This document shows positions 1-6,743 of a stretch of 15,887 nt of DNA, in pieces. Source of the stretch: Gemmobacter sp. (lineage in GTDB: Bacteria > Pseudomonadota > Alphaproteobacteria > Rhodobacterales > Rhodobacteraceae); assembly GCA_003509785.1 (NCBI GenBank), contig DOMY01000316.1, forward strand, positions 20,123-36,009, read 5' to 3'. Within the stretch, counting starts at the first letter, position 1. Each line of letters starts with the position of its first letter. The position numbers were made by a program, and so were the translations under genes. Below the pieces are notes generated by a model. It did no database searches. It was not told the DNA's origin and worked only from the letters and a program-made list of their open reading frames with translations.

Positions 1-213
1 CAGAACCACCCACAGCCAGATCAGCGTCAACCCGGCGCCGATGCCATAGCCGCAGCCAAAGCTCAGCCCGGCCAGCACCCCCTGCAACTGCGCGCTGCGC
101 GGAATGAGGCTGGGCGACAGCGCCGCCGCAAAGGCCGCCGCCCCCAGCAAAAGGCCCAGCGGCGCAAGCCGCCCGAACAGCGGCTGATCTTCGGACCTGC
201 GGTAAAATCTCAT
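1..213 (-). CDS. alpha/beta-hydrolase family membrane protein, N-terminal fragment (cut by window edge)
   Basis: Only the first 71 codons are in the window; the frame stays open to base 1. The start is the ATG at 213-211 on the minus strand. The translation begins with a short basic, hydrophilic segment (residues 1-16), then a hydrophobic helix, then the stretch LSPSLIPRSAQLQGVLAGLS (residues 32-51) and the glycine-rich GYGIGAG. A 'SPSL(I/L)PR...QGVLAG' signature followed by membrane helices is typical of the membrane N-terminal domain of a group of bacterial alpha/beta hydrolases (Pfam Abhydrolase_9_N). The catalytic domain would lie beyond the window, so activity cannot be judged. No good Shine-Dalgarno sequence precedes the ATG. 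The gene is divergent from the LysR gene at 380. Family assignment rests on my recollection of the signature. Confidence 0.72.
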   Translation of the reverse strand, partial: MRFYRRSEDQPLFGRLAPLGLLLGAAAFAAALSPSLIPRSAQLQGVLAGLSFGCGYGIGAGLTLIWLWVVL

Positions 214-379
214 CGGGGAAAAACCTGTTTCGCGTGGCAGGCCAAGGCTCTGCAAGCCGGGCGCGCCCGTCAAGCCGTTTCTGGCGCCGCGCGGTGGGTG
301 CCGGATCCGGCTGTCGCTCATGCTCTTGTGGCTGGCGCGCATCGGGGTAAGCTGCCCCCGCGCAACCGGAGGCCTGCAC

Positions 380-1261
380 ATGGAAAACTGGGATGAAATC
401 CGCACCGCCTTTCAGGTGGCCCGTCTGGGCACGGTATCGGGTGCAGCCGAGGTTCTGGGCGTGCATCATGCCACGGTGATCCGCCATATCGACGCGCTGG
501 AAAAGCGGCTGGGGGCCAAGCTGTTCCAGCGCCATGCCCGCGGCTACACCCCGACCGAGGCCGGGCGCGATCTGCTCAGCGTGGCGCAGGCCACCGAAGA
601 CCAGTTCAGCCAGCTGTCCTCGCGCATCAAGGGCCAGGGCGAAACCGTGACGGGCGAGCTGGTGGTGACCTCGATCACCGGGCTGGCCGATCTGCTGACC
701 CCGGTTCTGGCCTCGTTCCAGGCCAAACACCCCGGCCTGATCGTGCGCTTCCTGACGGACATGCGGCTGTTCCGGCTGGATTACGGCGAGGCGCATGTGG
801 CGATCCGCGCCGGCGCCATCCCCGAAGAGCCGGATAATGTGGTGCAGCCGCTGATCCGCCTGCGCACCGGGCTTTACGCCGCGCGCAGCTATGTGGATCG
901 TTTCGGCCTGCCCGCAGGCCCGCAGGATTTTGACGGCCATCTGTTCATCGGGGCGGATAATGCGATCAGCCGGGCACCCTTTCACCGCTGGCTGCGCGAT
1001 ACCGTGCCGCTGGAACAGATCGCCTATCGCGCCACCGATACCGCCACGCTGGAAGCCGCGGTGAAATGCGGCGCCGGGATCGGCTTCATGTCGCATTACG
1101 CAGCCGCCGCCCATCCCGATCTGATCGAGGTGATGGCCCCACGCGATGAATGGGCACCGCCGCTCTGGCTGGTGACCCATGTGGATCTGCACCGCACGAT
1201 CAAGGTGCAAAGTTTCCTCGCCCATCTGAAAGCCGCCGTTGCAGGCTGGACCGACGTATGA
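380..1261 (+). CDS. LysR-family transcriptional regulator
   Basis: A 293-residue DNA-binding regulator of normal LysR length. Residues 1-62 form the winged helix-turn-helix (MENWDEIRTAFQVARLGTVS, then GAAEVLGVHHATVIRHIDALEKRLG and the wing ending TPTEAG). Residues from about 90 onward form the periplasmic-binding-like effector domain, beginning with GELVVTSITG. I chose ATG 380 because GGAGG lies at 368-372, seven bases upstream. A longer open frame from 320 would add a poor leader ahead of the standard LysR N-terminus. The stop overlaps the start of the exporter gene (ATGA at 1258-1261), so the two are probably translationally coupled and the regulator may control this exporter. The inducer is unknown. 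A weak promoter-like pair (TTGTGG 326-331, TAAGCT 348-353) precedes it. Confidence 0.93.
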   Translation: MENWDEIRTAFQVARLGTVSGAAEVLGVHHATVIRHIDALEKRLGAKLFQRHARGYTPTEAGRDLLSVAQATEDQFSQLSSRIKGQGETVTGELVVTSITGLADLLTPVLASFQAKHPGLIVRFLTDMRLFRLDYGEAHVAIRAGAIPEEPDNVVQPLIRLRTGLYAARSYVDRFGLPAGPQDFDGHLFIGADNAISRAPFHRWLRDTVPLEQIAYRATDTATLEAAVKCGAGIGFMSHYAAAAHPDLIEVMAPRDEWAPPLWLVTHVDLHRTIKVQSFLAHLKAAVAGWTDV

Positions 1262-2199
1262 TCCTGACCCCGGCGCAGCGCGGACATCTGGCGATGTTCG
1301 CCTTTTCGGCGCTGGTGGCCGGGTCTTTCTCGCTGGGCGCGCGGGCTGCACCGCATATCGACCCCACCGCCCTCACCCTGCCGCGCTTTGCACTGGCGGG
1401 GGCGCTGGTCGGCGCGGCCGCCTTCCTGACAACCGGGGTGCGGCGGGCGCATTTCGTGGCCCCCTGGCGCTACGGCGTGCTGGCGGCGCTGCTGGCCGCC
1501 TATTTCGTGCTGATGTTCGAAGGGCTGAAGACCGCGCCGCCGGTTTCTGCTGCCGCGGTCTTCACGCTGACGCCGCTGCTGGCGGCGGGCTTTGGCTGGC
1601 TGGTGCTGCGCCAGATCACCACGCCGCGCATGGCGCTGGCCCTGGGGCTGGGCGCGGCCGGGGCGCTGTGGGTGATCTTTCGCGGCGATCCCGCCGCCGC
1701 CCTGCGGATGCAGATCAACCGGGGCGAGGCGGTCTATTTCGCGGGCTGCGTGGCCCATGCGCTCTATGCGCCCATGGTCCGGCGGCTGAACCGGGGCGAA
1801 CCCGCGGTGGTCTTCACCTTCGGCATGATGCTGGCGGGACTGGGGCTGCTGGCACTTTACGGCTGGCCGCAGATGCTGGCCACCGATTGGGCTGCGCTGC
1901 CGCCCATCGTGTGGATCTGCCTTGTCTATGTCGCCGTCGCCGCCAGTGCCATGACCTTCGTGCTGCTGCAATATGCGGCGCTGCGCCTGCCCTCGGCCAA
2001 GGTCATGGCCTATACCTATCTGGTGCCCAGCTGGGTACTGCTGTGGGAAATCGCCTTTGGCGCGGGTCTGCCCGCCCCCCGCCTGCTGATCGGCATGGCG
2101 CTGACCGTGCTGGCGCTTGTGCTGCTGCTGAAGGATGAAACCGCCGCCCGCCCCGCGCCCTCTGCCCCGCCCTCCGCCCCGCCGCCTGCTGCGCAGTGA
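1258..2199 (+). CDS. EamA/DMT-superfamily transporter
   Basis: A 313-residue integral membrane protein with two EamA repeats, roughly residues 12-142 and 157-292, together giving about ten hydrophobic helices. Typical markers are the N-terminal helix FSALVAGSFSLGARA, RFALAGALVGAAAF, the segment VSAAAVFTLTPLLAAGFG near the end of repeat 1, and AYTYLVPSWVLLWEIAFG in repeat 2. Members of this superfamily are usually exporters of metabolites or amino acids; the substrate cannot be read from sequence. After the last helix there is a low-complexity Pro/Ala tail (about residues 296-313). The ATG at 1258 overlaps the stop of the LysR gene, so expression is expected to be coupled to that regulator. 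A small hairpin (GCCCTG-ATG-CAGGGC, 2204-2218) follows the stop. Confidence 0.92.
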   Translation: MILTPAQRGHLAMFAFSALVAGSFSLGARAAPHIDPTALTLPRFALAGALVGAAAFLTTGVRRAHFVAPWRYGVLAALLAAYFVLMFEGLKTAPPVSAAAVFTLTPLLAAGFGWLVLRQITTPRMALALGLGAAGALWVIFRGDPAAALRMQINRGEAVYFAGCVAHALYAPMVRRLNRGEPAVVFTFGMMLAGLGLLALYGWPQMLATDWAALPPIVWICLVYVAVAASAMTFVLLQYAALRLPSAKVMAYTYLVPSWVLLWEIAFGAGLPAPRLLIGMALTVLALVLLLKDETAARPAPSAPPSAPPPAAQ

Positions 2200-2203
2200 C
2201 TGT

Positions 2204-2218
2204 GCCCTGATGCAGGGC
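2204..2218 (+). other. small hairpin after the EamA gene
   Basis: GCCCTG (2204-2209), loop ATG, CAGGGC (2213-2218): a perfect 6-bp stem five bases after the exporter stop. No T-run follows, so it is not a clear intrinsic terminator. It may mark the 3' end of the lysR-eamA message or act on RNA stability. Confidence 0.4.
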
Positions 2219-2272
2219 GACATTGCGCAACGGCTCGCCTATTTTCGCCCCGAACCATGAAGGAGCGACAGG

Positions 2273-3298
2273 ATGGAATTCGGGCTTGATACCTTTGGCG
2301 ATGTGACCCGCGATGCACAGGGCCGCCTGCTGCCGCAGGATCAGGTGCTGCGCGATGTGGTGGAACAGGCGGTGCTGGCCGATCAGGTGGGCGTCGACGT
2401 GATCGCGCTGGGCGAACACCACCGCGACGATTTCGCCATTTCCGCCCCCGAGATCCTGCTGGCCAATATCGCCGCCAAAACCGCGCGCATCCGCCTGGGC
2501 ACCGGCGTTACCGTGCTCTCCACCGATGATCCGGTCCGGCTGTATCAGCGGTTCAGCACGCTGAACGCGATTTCCGGCAACCGGGGCGAGGTGATCCTGG
2601 GCCGGGGGTCGTTCATCGAAAGCTATCCGCTGTTCGGCTACGATACCTCGGATTACGAAACCCTGTTCGAAGAAAAGCTGGATCTGTTCGCCACCGTCAA
2701 CCGTGGCGGCGCGGTCAAATGGCAGGGCAGCCACCGCACGGCGCTGAAAGTGCCGGGCGTCTGGCCCCCGGCGCAGCCCGGCGGGGTGCGCGCCTGGATC
2801 GGCGTCGGCGGCAGCCCGGAATCGGTGGTGCGCGCCGTGCGCCATGACATGCCCATGATGCTGGCCATCATCGGCGGCGATGCGCGCCGCTTCCGGCCCT
2901 TTGTCGATCTGTATCACGATGCCTACAACCAGATCGGCGGCAGCCCCAAACCGCTGGGCGTCCACTCCCCCGGCCTGATCGCCGAAACCGACGATGCCGC
3001 CCGCGAGGTGGCCTTCACCGGCTACAAGGCCCTGCATGACCGCATCGGCCGCGAACGCGGCTGGCCCGCCCTGACCCGCGCCGCCTTCCTGCAAGAGGTG
3101 GAACACGGCAGCCAGTATGTCGGCAGCCCCGAAACCGTCGCCCGCAAGATCGCGGCCACGGTCAAGGCGCTGGGCCTGTCGCGCTTCAACCTGAAATATT
3201 CGGCCGGCACCACCGCCCATGCCGATCTGATGCGCTCGGTCGAACTTTATGGCACCCGCGTCATGCCGCTGGTCCGCGACATGCTGGCCGCAGGCTGA
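2273..3298 (+). CDS. LLM-class flavin-dependent oxidoreductase (luciferase-like monooxygenase)
   Basis: A 341-residue protein of the bacterial luciferase-like fold. These enzymes use reduced flavin (FMNH2, or F420 in some lineages) to oxidise or reduce small substrates in the cytoplasm. Visible marks are the N-terminal strand MEFGLDTFGD, the ALGEHH motif at residues 45-50, the IRLGTGVTVLSTDDPVRLYQRF segment (73-94), and the GEVILGRGSF loop (105-114). The C-terminal part contains YVGSPETVARKI, the usual 'G(S/T)PE.VA..I' signature. AGGAG at 2261-2265 is seven bases before the ATG. It resembles the 'probable oxidoreductase, LLM family' subgroup; the substrate is unknown. It ends at a strong bidirectional terminator and appears monocistronic. 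Confidence 0.93.
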   Translation: MEFGLDTFGDVTRDAQGRLLPQDQVLRDVVEQAVLADQVGVDVIALGEHHRDDFAISAPEILLANIAAKTARIRLGTGVTVLSTDDPVRLYQRFSTLNAISGNRGEVILGRGSFIESYPLFGYDTSDYETLFEEKLDLFATVNRGGAVKWQGSHRTALKVPGVWPPAQPGGVRAWIGVGGSPESVVRAVRHDMPMMLAIIGGDARRFRPFVDLYHDAYNQIGGSPKPLGVHSPGLIAETDDAAREVAFTGYKALHDRIGRERGWPALTRAAFLQEVEHGSQYVGSPETVARKIAATVKALGLSRFNLKYSAGTTAHADLMRSVELYGTRVMPLVRDMLAAG

Positions 3299-3316
3299 CA
3301 CCCGCCCCCGCAAAGC

Positions 3317-3346
3317 AAAACCCCCGGTCGCAGGACCGGGGGTTTT
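3317..3346. terminator. bidirectional intrinsic terminator between LLM and TrcR genes
   Basis: CCCCCGGTC (3321-3329), loop GCAG, GACCGGGGG (3334-3342), flanked by AAAA (3317-3320) and TTTT (3343-3346). The nine-pair GC stem with a T-run on each strand serves both convergent genes: the oxidoreductase ends at 3298 and the TrcR gene stops at 3370. Confidence 0.93.
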
Positions 3347-3369
3347 CAAACTGACGCCTGGGGCGGATC

Positions 3370-4116
3370 TCAGTTGTCGTCGTCTTCGTCGTCATCCTCG
3401 CCATGCGGCAGGTTGAAGAAGCTGTCGGCGTCCGAATAATCCGCCGGATTTTCCTCTTCTTCTTCCGGCTTGCCAAAGGCCGCCACACCAGCCAGCGCGC
3501 CCGGCATCTTGGGATCGGTGCCCATGCCCAGCGACTGTTCGGTCGACACCAGCTTGCGCCGCTCGTCATCCGACATCACGCCACCTTCGGCGGCGCGCTT
3601 GCGCGCGGCCTGCTGCACGGCCAGATCAAGCTCGGATTGCTTGCACAGCCCCAGCGCCACCGGATCAATCGGGGCGATGTTCTGGCTGTTCCAGTGCGTC
3701 CGCTCGCGGATGGCCTGAATGGTGGGCTTGGTGGTGCCGACCAGCTTGCCGATGGCGCCATCGCTGAGTTCCGGGTGGAACTTCACCAGCCACAGAATGG
3801 CGGCCGGGCGATCCTGGCGTTTCGACAGCGGGGTATAGCGCGGGCCACGACGTTTTTCCTCGCCCACGGCGGCGGGGTTGAACTTCAGCTTCAGCTTGTA
3901 GAACGGGTCTTTCTGACCCTTCTCGATCTCGATCTGGTCCAGCTGGCTGTTGCCCACCGGATCGAAGCCCTTCACCCCGGTGGCCAAATCGCCATCGGCA
4001 ATGCCTTGCACTTCAAGCTCGTGCATTCCGCAGAAATCGGCGATCTGCTTGAAGCTGAGGGTCGTGTTGTCCACCAGCCAGACGGCCGTGGCCTTGGCCA
4101 TGAGCGGTTTCGACAT
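3370..4116 (-). CDS. trcR: DUF1013 family cell-cycle transcriptional regulator (TrcR-like)
   Basis: A 248-residue DUF1013 protein, an alphaproteobacterial family annotated as cell-cycle transcriptional regulator TrcR. Residues 18-42 (LSFKQIADFCGMHELEVQGIADG) look like a first helix-turn-helix. Residues 103-140 (RPAAILWLVKFHPELSDGAI then GKLVGTTKPTIQAIRERTHW) form a second. The middle carries the family motif FDPVGNSQLDQ. The C-terminus is strongly acidic (EEEEE at 218-222 and GEDDDEDDDN at the end), as in proteins that contact RNA polymerase or basic partners; that link is inference. AAAGGAG (complement of 4124-4130) lies seven bases before the ATG. A palindromic stretch TCCCG-GGC-CGGGA (4140-4152) sits just upstream of this site. 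The gene is monocistronic, divergent from the RNase gene and ends at the shared terminator. Confidence 0.9.
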   Translation of the reverse strand: MSKPLMAKATAVWLVDNTTLSFKQIADFCGMHELEVQGIADGDLATGVKGFDPVGNSQLDQIEIEKGQKDPFYKLKLKFNPAAVGEEKRRGPRYTPLSKRQDRPAAILWLVKFHPELSDGAIGKLVGTTKPTIQAIRERTHWNSQNIAPIDPVALGLCKQSELDLAVQQAARKRAAEGGVMSDDERRKLVSTEQSLGMGTDPKMPGALAGVAAFGKPEEEEENPADYSDADSFFNLPHGEDDDEDDDN

Positions 4117-4188
4117 CGGAACACTCCTTTACAAATCTCTCCCGGGCCGGGAAAACGGCTGCAGCCAGATCCGGCCGCGACTTCCACA

Positions 4189-4217
4189 TTTCAGGGAATT
4201 CAATCGCGGCTTATAAA
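4189..4217 (+). promoter_or_regulatory. possible promoter of the RNase T2 gene
   Basis: A good -10 box, TATAAA (4212-4217), stands 33 bases before the RNase start. The matching -35 position at 17-bp spacing is only TTTCAG (4189-4194). The same TTATAA core could serve the opposite strand for trcR, giving a leader of about 95 bases. Assignment is by eye. Confidence 0.35.
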
Positions 4218-4244
4218 GCGGATTTGCCACGGGGGAAAGAGAAA

Positions 4245-4883
4245 ATGCGCCTTGCTTTGCTTGCCGCTCTCGCAACCTTGATCGCCGCGCCGGTTCTGGC
4301 CGAGGGCGAACAGGCGGGCGATTTCGATTACTATGTGATGGCGCTCAGCTGGTCGCCCAACTGGTGCGCGCTGGAAGGTGCGGGCCGCTTTGCGCCGGAA
4401 TGTGATGATGGCGCGGGCCTGGGCTTCACCCTGCACGGGCTTTGGCCGCAATATGAAAGCGGCTGGCCCAGCTATTGCCGCACCACCGCCCGCGATCCCT
4501 CGCGCAGCGACAGCGCCGCGATGGAAGATGTGATGGGCAGCGCAGGTCTCGCCTGGTATCAGTGGAAGAAGCACGGGCGCTGCAGCGGGCTTGCCGCTGC
4601 CGATTACTACGCCACCGCGCGCCGCGCCTTTGCGACGATCACCCAGCCCCCGGTCTTTGGCCAGATGGACCGGCGGCTGCAACTGCCCGCCGAAGTGGTA
4701 GAGGCCGCCTTTCTGGAATCCAACCCCGGCCTGTCCCGCGACCAGATCACCATCACCTGTGCCGATGGCCATATTCAGGAAGCGCGCATCTGCCTGACCA
4801 AAGACCTGCAACCGCGTCGCTGCGGCCCGGATGTGATCCGCGATTGCCGGATGCGCGATGCGGTGATGGAACCGCCGCGCTGA
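4245..4883 (+). CDS. secreted ribonuclease T2 family protein
   Basis: A 212-residue protein with a clear Sec signal peptide (MRLALLAALATLIAAPVLA, residues 1-19), so it acts in the periplasm or outside the cell. RNase T2 enzymes cleave RNA through a 2',3'-cyclic phosphate. The first conserved active-site block is FTLHGLWPQ (61-69, His64). The second is WYQWKKHGRC (104-113, His110). In the second block the usual HEW..KHG glutamate is Gln106, so one of the three classical catalytic residues differs. Eight cysteines in the mature part fit a disulfide-stabilised exported fold. I chose ATG 4245 over an upstream TTG at 4224 because it puts the signal peptide at the N-terminus and follows a purine-rich GGGGGAAAGAG at 4231-4241. 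Confidence 0.92.
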   Translation: MRLALLAALATLIAAPVLAEGEQAGDFDYYVMALSWSPNWCALEGAGRFAPECDDGAGLGFTLHGLWPQYESGWPSYCRTTARDPSRSDSAAMEDVMGSAGLAWYQWKKHGRCSGLAAADYYATARRAFATITQPPVFGQMDRRLQLPAEVVEAAFLESNPGLSRDQITITCADGHIQEARICLTKDLQPRRCGPDVIRDCRMRDAVMEPPR

Positions 4884-4912
4884 TCCCCGGTCGTTTACGC
4901 GCCCGTGCGCCT

Positions 4913-4953
4913 GTCCCGACAGCTGCGGGACGGCGGCGGGACGCCTGCGGGAC
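4913..4953 (+). repeat. short GC-rich hairpin and CGGGAC triplicate after the RNase gene
   Basis: GTCCCG (4913-4918) can pair with CGGGAC at 4926-4931; further copies of CGGGAC lie at 4937-4942 and 4948-4953, so three alternative stems are possible. It sits between the convergent RNase T2 and ArsR genes. No T-run follows in either direction, so it is not a classical terminator. Confidence 0.45.
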
Positions 4954-4960
4954 ACAGACC

Positions 4961-5317
4961 CTACGGCGCCGCGCCGGTCATCCCCGCCTCCGGGTCATCG
5001 CGCAGTTCGGTTTCCAGAAACCGTTCCAGCGCATCCAGATCCACCGGATCGAACTGCCCGAAACCACGCATCCAGACCGAGGCCGCCTTCAACGCATCGG
5101 GCTCCAGCTTGCACCAGATCACCCGGCCCCGGCGTTCGCGGCTGATCAGCCCGGCCTCGGCCAGCACCTGCAGATGTTTCGAAATCGCGGCCAGCGACAT
5201 CTGGAACGGCTCTGCCACATCGGTCACCGCCATGTCGTCTTCCAGCAACATGGCAAGGATCGCCCGCCGTGTCGGGTCGGCCAGGGCGGCGAAGATCGGG
5301 CTCAGGGCATCGGTCAT
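4961..5317 (-). CDS. ArsR-family winged-helix repressor
   Basis: A 118-residue dimeric-type repressor. Residues 6-66 form the winged helix-turn-helix: IFAALADPTRRAILAMLLED, then the recognition-helix region MSLAAISKHLQVLAEAGLI (40-58) and the wing RERRGRVIWCKL. The metal-binding ELCVCDL motif of ArsR/SmtB sensors is absent, and the only cysteine is Cys69, so it is unlikely to be a classical arsenic or zinc sensor. It resembles the group often paired with an SRPBCC/AHSA1 gene, but no such partner is present here. Start ATG is 5317-5315 with a G-rich site (GGATGGGGG) just upstream; the stop is TAG. Two perfect operators lie upstream (5349-5393), indicating autoregulation. It is divergent from the ATP synthase F0 operon. 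Confidence 0.93.
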   Translation of the reverse strand: MTDALSPIFAALADPTRRAILAMLLEDDMAVTDVAEPFQMSLAAISKHLQVLAEAGLISRERRGRVIWCKLEPDALKAASVWMRGFGQFDPVDLDALERFLETELRDDPEAGMTGAAP

Positions 5318-5348
5318 CCCCCATCCTTGGCCTGCTGCCCTGTTATCG

Positions 5349-5366
5349 TCAACCGGATGGTTGAAT
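5349..5366. promoter_or_regulatory. ArsR-type operator, copy 1
   Basis: TCAACCGGATGGTTGAAT: TCAACC, 4-bp centre, GGTTGA, a perfect inverted repeat. It lies 32 bases upstream of the ArsR start and is identical over 18 bases to copy 2. This architecture fits a homodimeric ArsR repressor. Binding by the adjacent ArsR is inference. Confidence 0.85.
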
Positions 5367-5375
5367 CCGGCACCC

Positions 5376-5393
5376 TCAACCGGATGGTTGAAT
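5376..5393. promoter_or_regulatory. ArsR-type operator, copy 2
   Basis: This is a second identical 18-base copy, with its centre 27 bp from that of copy 1. It overlaps the expected transcription start of the ArsR gene and three bases of the -10 box at 5391-5396, so a bound dimer would block initiation. Confidence 0.85.
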
Positions 5394-5420
5394 ATACCTC
5401 ACGCCGCCGTGACAGCGCAA
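5391..5420 (-). promoter_or_regulatory. predicted promoter of the ArsR gene
   Basis: On the minus strand: TTGCGC (complement of 5415-5420), 18-base spacer, TATATT (complement of 5391-5396). The start point would fall inside operator copy 2, giving a leader of roughly 65-70 bases that carries both operators. Confidence 0.55.
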
Positions 5421-5502
5421 ACGGCCCGCGCCGCGCTGCAGGTATTTTGGAAAACGTCGTAAAATCAGCAGCTTGCACCGTCGAATTCGCACCATTGCTG
5501 CC

Positions 5503-5531
5503 TTGACTCAGATGCCCCCGTTCCGTAGGTT
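5503..5531 (+). promoter_or_regulatory. sigma70-like promoter of the F0 operon
   Basis: TTGACT (5503-5508), 17-base spacer, TAGGTT (5526-5531). Initiation near 5538 would give a leader of about 20 bases before atpI. This is the best housekeeping-type promoter in the window. A GANTC site (GACTC, 5505-5509) overlaps the -35 box. Confidence 0.72.
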
Positions 5532-5558
5532 CGCCGCGACTGTTCAAGGGGCCTCACA

Positions 5559-5909
5559 ATGGCAGACGAACCCGATCCCGAACGGCTCCGCGCGCTGGAT
5601 GCGCGGCTGTCCAAGGTGAAGGGTGCCAAGGTGAACCCCTCTGGCACAGGTAAGGATTTCTCGCAGGGCGAACAGGCCTGGCGGATGGTGATAGAGCTGG
5701 TTGCGGGGCTGCTTCTGGGCCTGGGCATCGGCTACGGTCTGGACCATGTGTTCGGAACGATGCCCATCTTCCTGCTGATCTTCGTGCTGCTGGGCTTCGT
5801 CGCTGGGATCAAGACCATGCTGGGCACCGCCCGGGAAATGGCCGAGAAACAGGCGAAGACCGAAGAGGCGCAGACGCAGGCGGATCGCTCCGCCGGAACC
5901 GAAGGATGA
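5559..5909 (+). CDS. atpI: F0 assembly factor AtpI (AtpZ/AtpI family)
   Basis: A 116-residue small membrane protein at the head of the F0 operon. After a charged cytoplasmic N-terminus (1-40) there are two membrane helices (about 42-62 and 67-88) containing WRMVIELVAGLLLGLGIGYGLD and MPIFLLIFVLLGFVAGIKTM, typical of AtpI/AtpZ. It ends in a hydrophilic tail rich in Glu, Lys and Gln. Family members help assemble the c-ring and have been linked to Mg/Ca transport. The start follows a modest AAGGGG site (5547-5552). Its stop overlaps the atpB start (ATGA, 5906-5909), so atpB translation is coupled to it. Confidence 0.92.
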   Translation: MADEPDPERLRALDARLSKVKGAKVNPSGTGKDFSQGEQAWRMVIELVAGLLLGLGIGYGLDHVFGTMPIFLLIFVLLGFVAGIKTMLGTAREMAEKQAKTEEAQTQADRSAGTEG

Positions 5910-6697
5910 CAGACGTGGCAGCGGAAGCAGAAACCGGCTTTGCAATTCACCCGATGGATCAGTTCATCGTGTCGCGGTGGTTCTGCCACGACGATGCCGC
6001 CACGGTGATCAACGAATGTACCGCCAATATCAAATGGTATGAAATCACCAACGTCACCGTCTGGATCGCCCTGACCGTGCTGGCGATCATTGCCCTGATG
6101 GTGTTCGGTTCGCGTGGCCGTGCGATTATTCCTTCGCGGATTCAATCGGTTGGCGAGATGCTTTACGGCTTCATCTACAAGATGGTCGAAGATGTGACCG
6201 GCCATGAAGGGGTGAAATACTTCCCCTATGTCATGACGCTGTTCCTGTTCATCCTGTTCGCCAACCTGCTTGGCCTGATCCCGATGAGCTTCACCACCAC
6301 CAGCCATGTCGCCGTCACCGTGACGCTTGCGCTGCTGGTCTTCCTGGGCGTCACCATTCTTGGCCTTGTCAAGAACGGCATCGGCTTCCTGGGCATGTTC
6401 TGGGTGTCTTCGGCTCCGCTGCCGCTGCGCCCCGTGCTGGCGATCATCGAAGTGATTTCCTACTTCGTGCGTCCCGTCAGCCACTCCATCCGTCTTGCGG
6501 GCAACCTGATGGCTGGCCACGCCGTGATGAAAGTGTTCGCAGGCTTTGCCTCGATGGCTGTCATCTCGCCGGTCGCTGTGGGTGCCGTGACCGCGATCTA
6601 TGGTCTGGAACTGCTTGTTGCCGTGGTTCAGGCTTATGTTTTCACCATTCTGACCTGCGTCTACCTGAAAGACGCGGTGGGCGGCGCCCACCACTAA
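5906..6697 (+). CDS. atpB: F0F1 ATP synthase subunit a
   Basis: The 263-residue stator subunit a, which forms the proton half-channels facing the c-ring. The essential arginine is Arg196 in the motif HSIRLAGNLMAGH (193-205). Other family marks are IHPMDQF (14-20), YFPYVMTLFLFILFANLLGLIPMSFT (105-130) and the last helix IYGLELLVAVVQAYVFTILTCVYLKDA (231-257). About five to six hydrophobic helices are visible. The N-terminal segment between MDQF and WYEITN (residues 21-43) carries two cysteines (Cys27, Cys38) and looks longer than I expect for relatives. The gene starts within the atpI stop and is followed by a short gap to atpE. Confidence 0.97.
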   Translation: MTDVAAEAETGFAIHPMDQFIVSRWFCHDDAATVINECTANIKWYEITNVTVWIALTVLAIIALMVFGSRGRAIIPSRIQSVGEMLYGFIYKMVEDVTGHEGVKYFPYVMTLFLFILFANLLGLIPMSFTTTSHVAVTVTLALLVFLGVTILGLVKNGIGFLGMFWVSSAPLPLRPVLAIIEVISYFVRPVSHSIRLAGNLMAGHAVMKVFAGFASMAVISPVAVGAVTAIYGLELLVAVVQAYVFTILTCVYLKDAVGGAHH

Positions 6698-6743
6698 GGT
6701 CCGGACTACCAACCCTAAATTCGAATTCCAAAGGAGACGAACA

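Noticed and set aside
320..379. Upstream start for the LysR gene
   Set aside because: The first 20 residues do not fit the LysR N-terminus, and GGAGG at 368-372 fits ATG 380.
1096..3349. Long minus-strand open frames over the EamA and LLM genes
   Set aside because: These are shadows of two well-supported plus-strand genes, with low-complexity translations.
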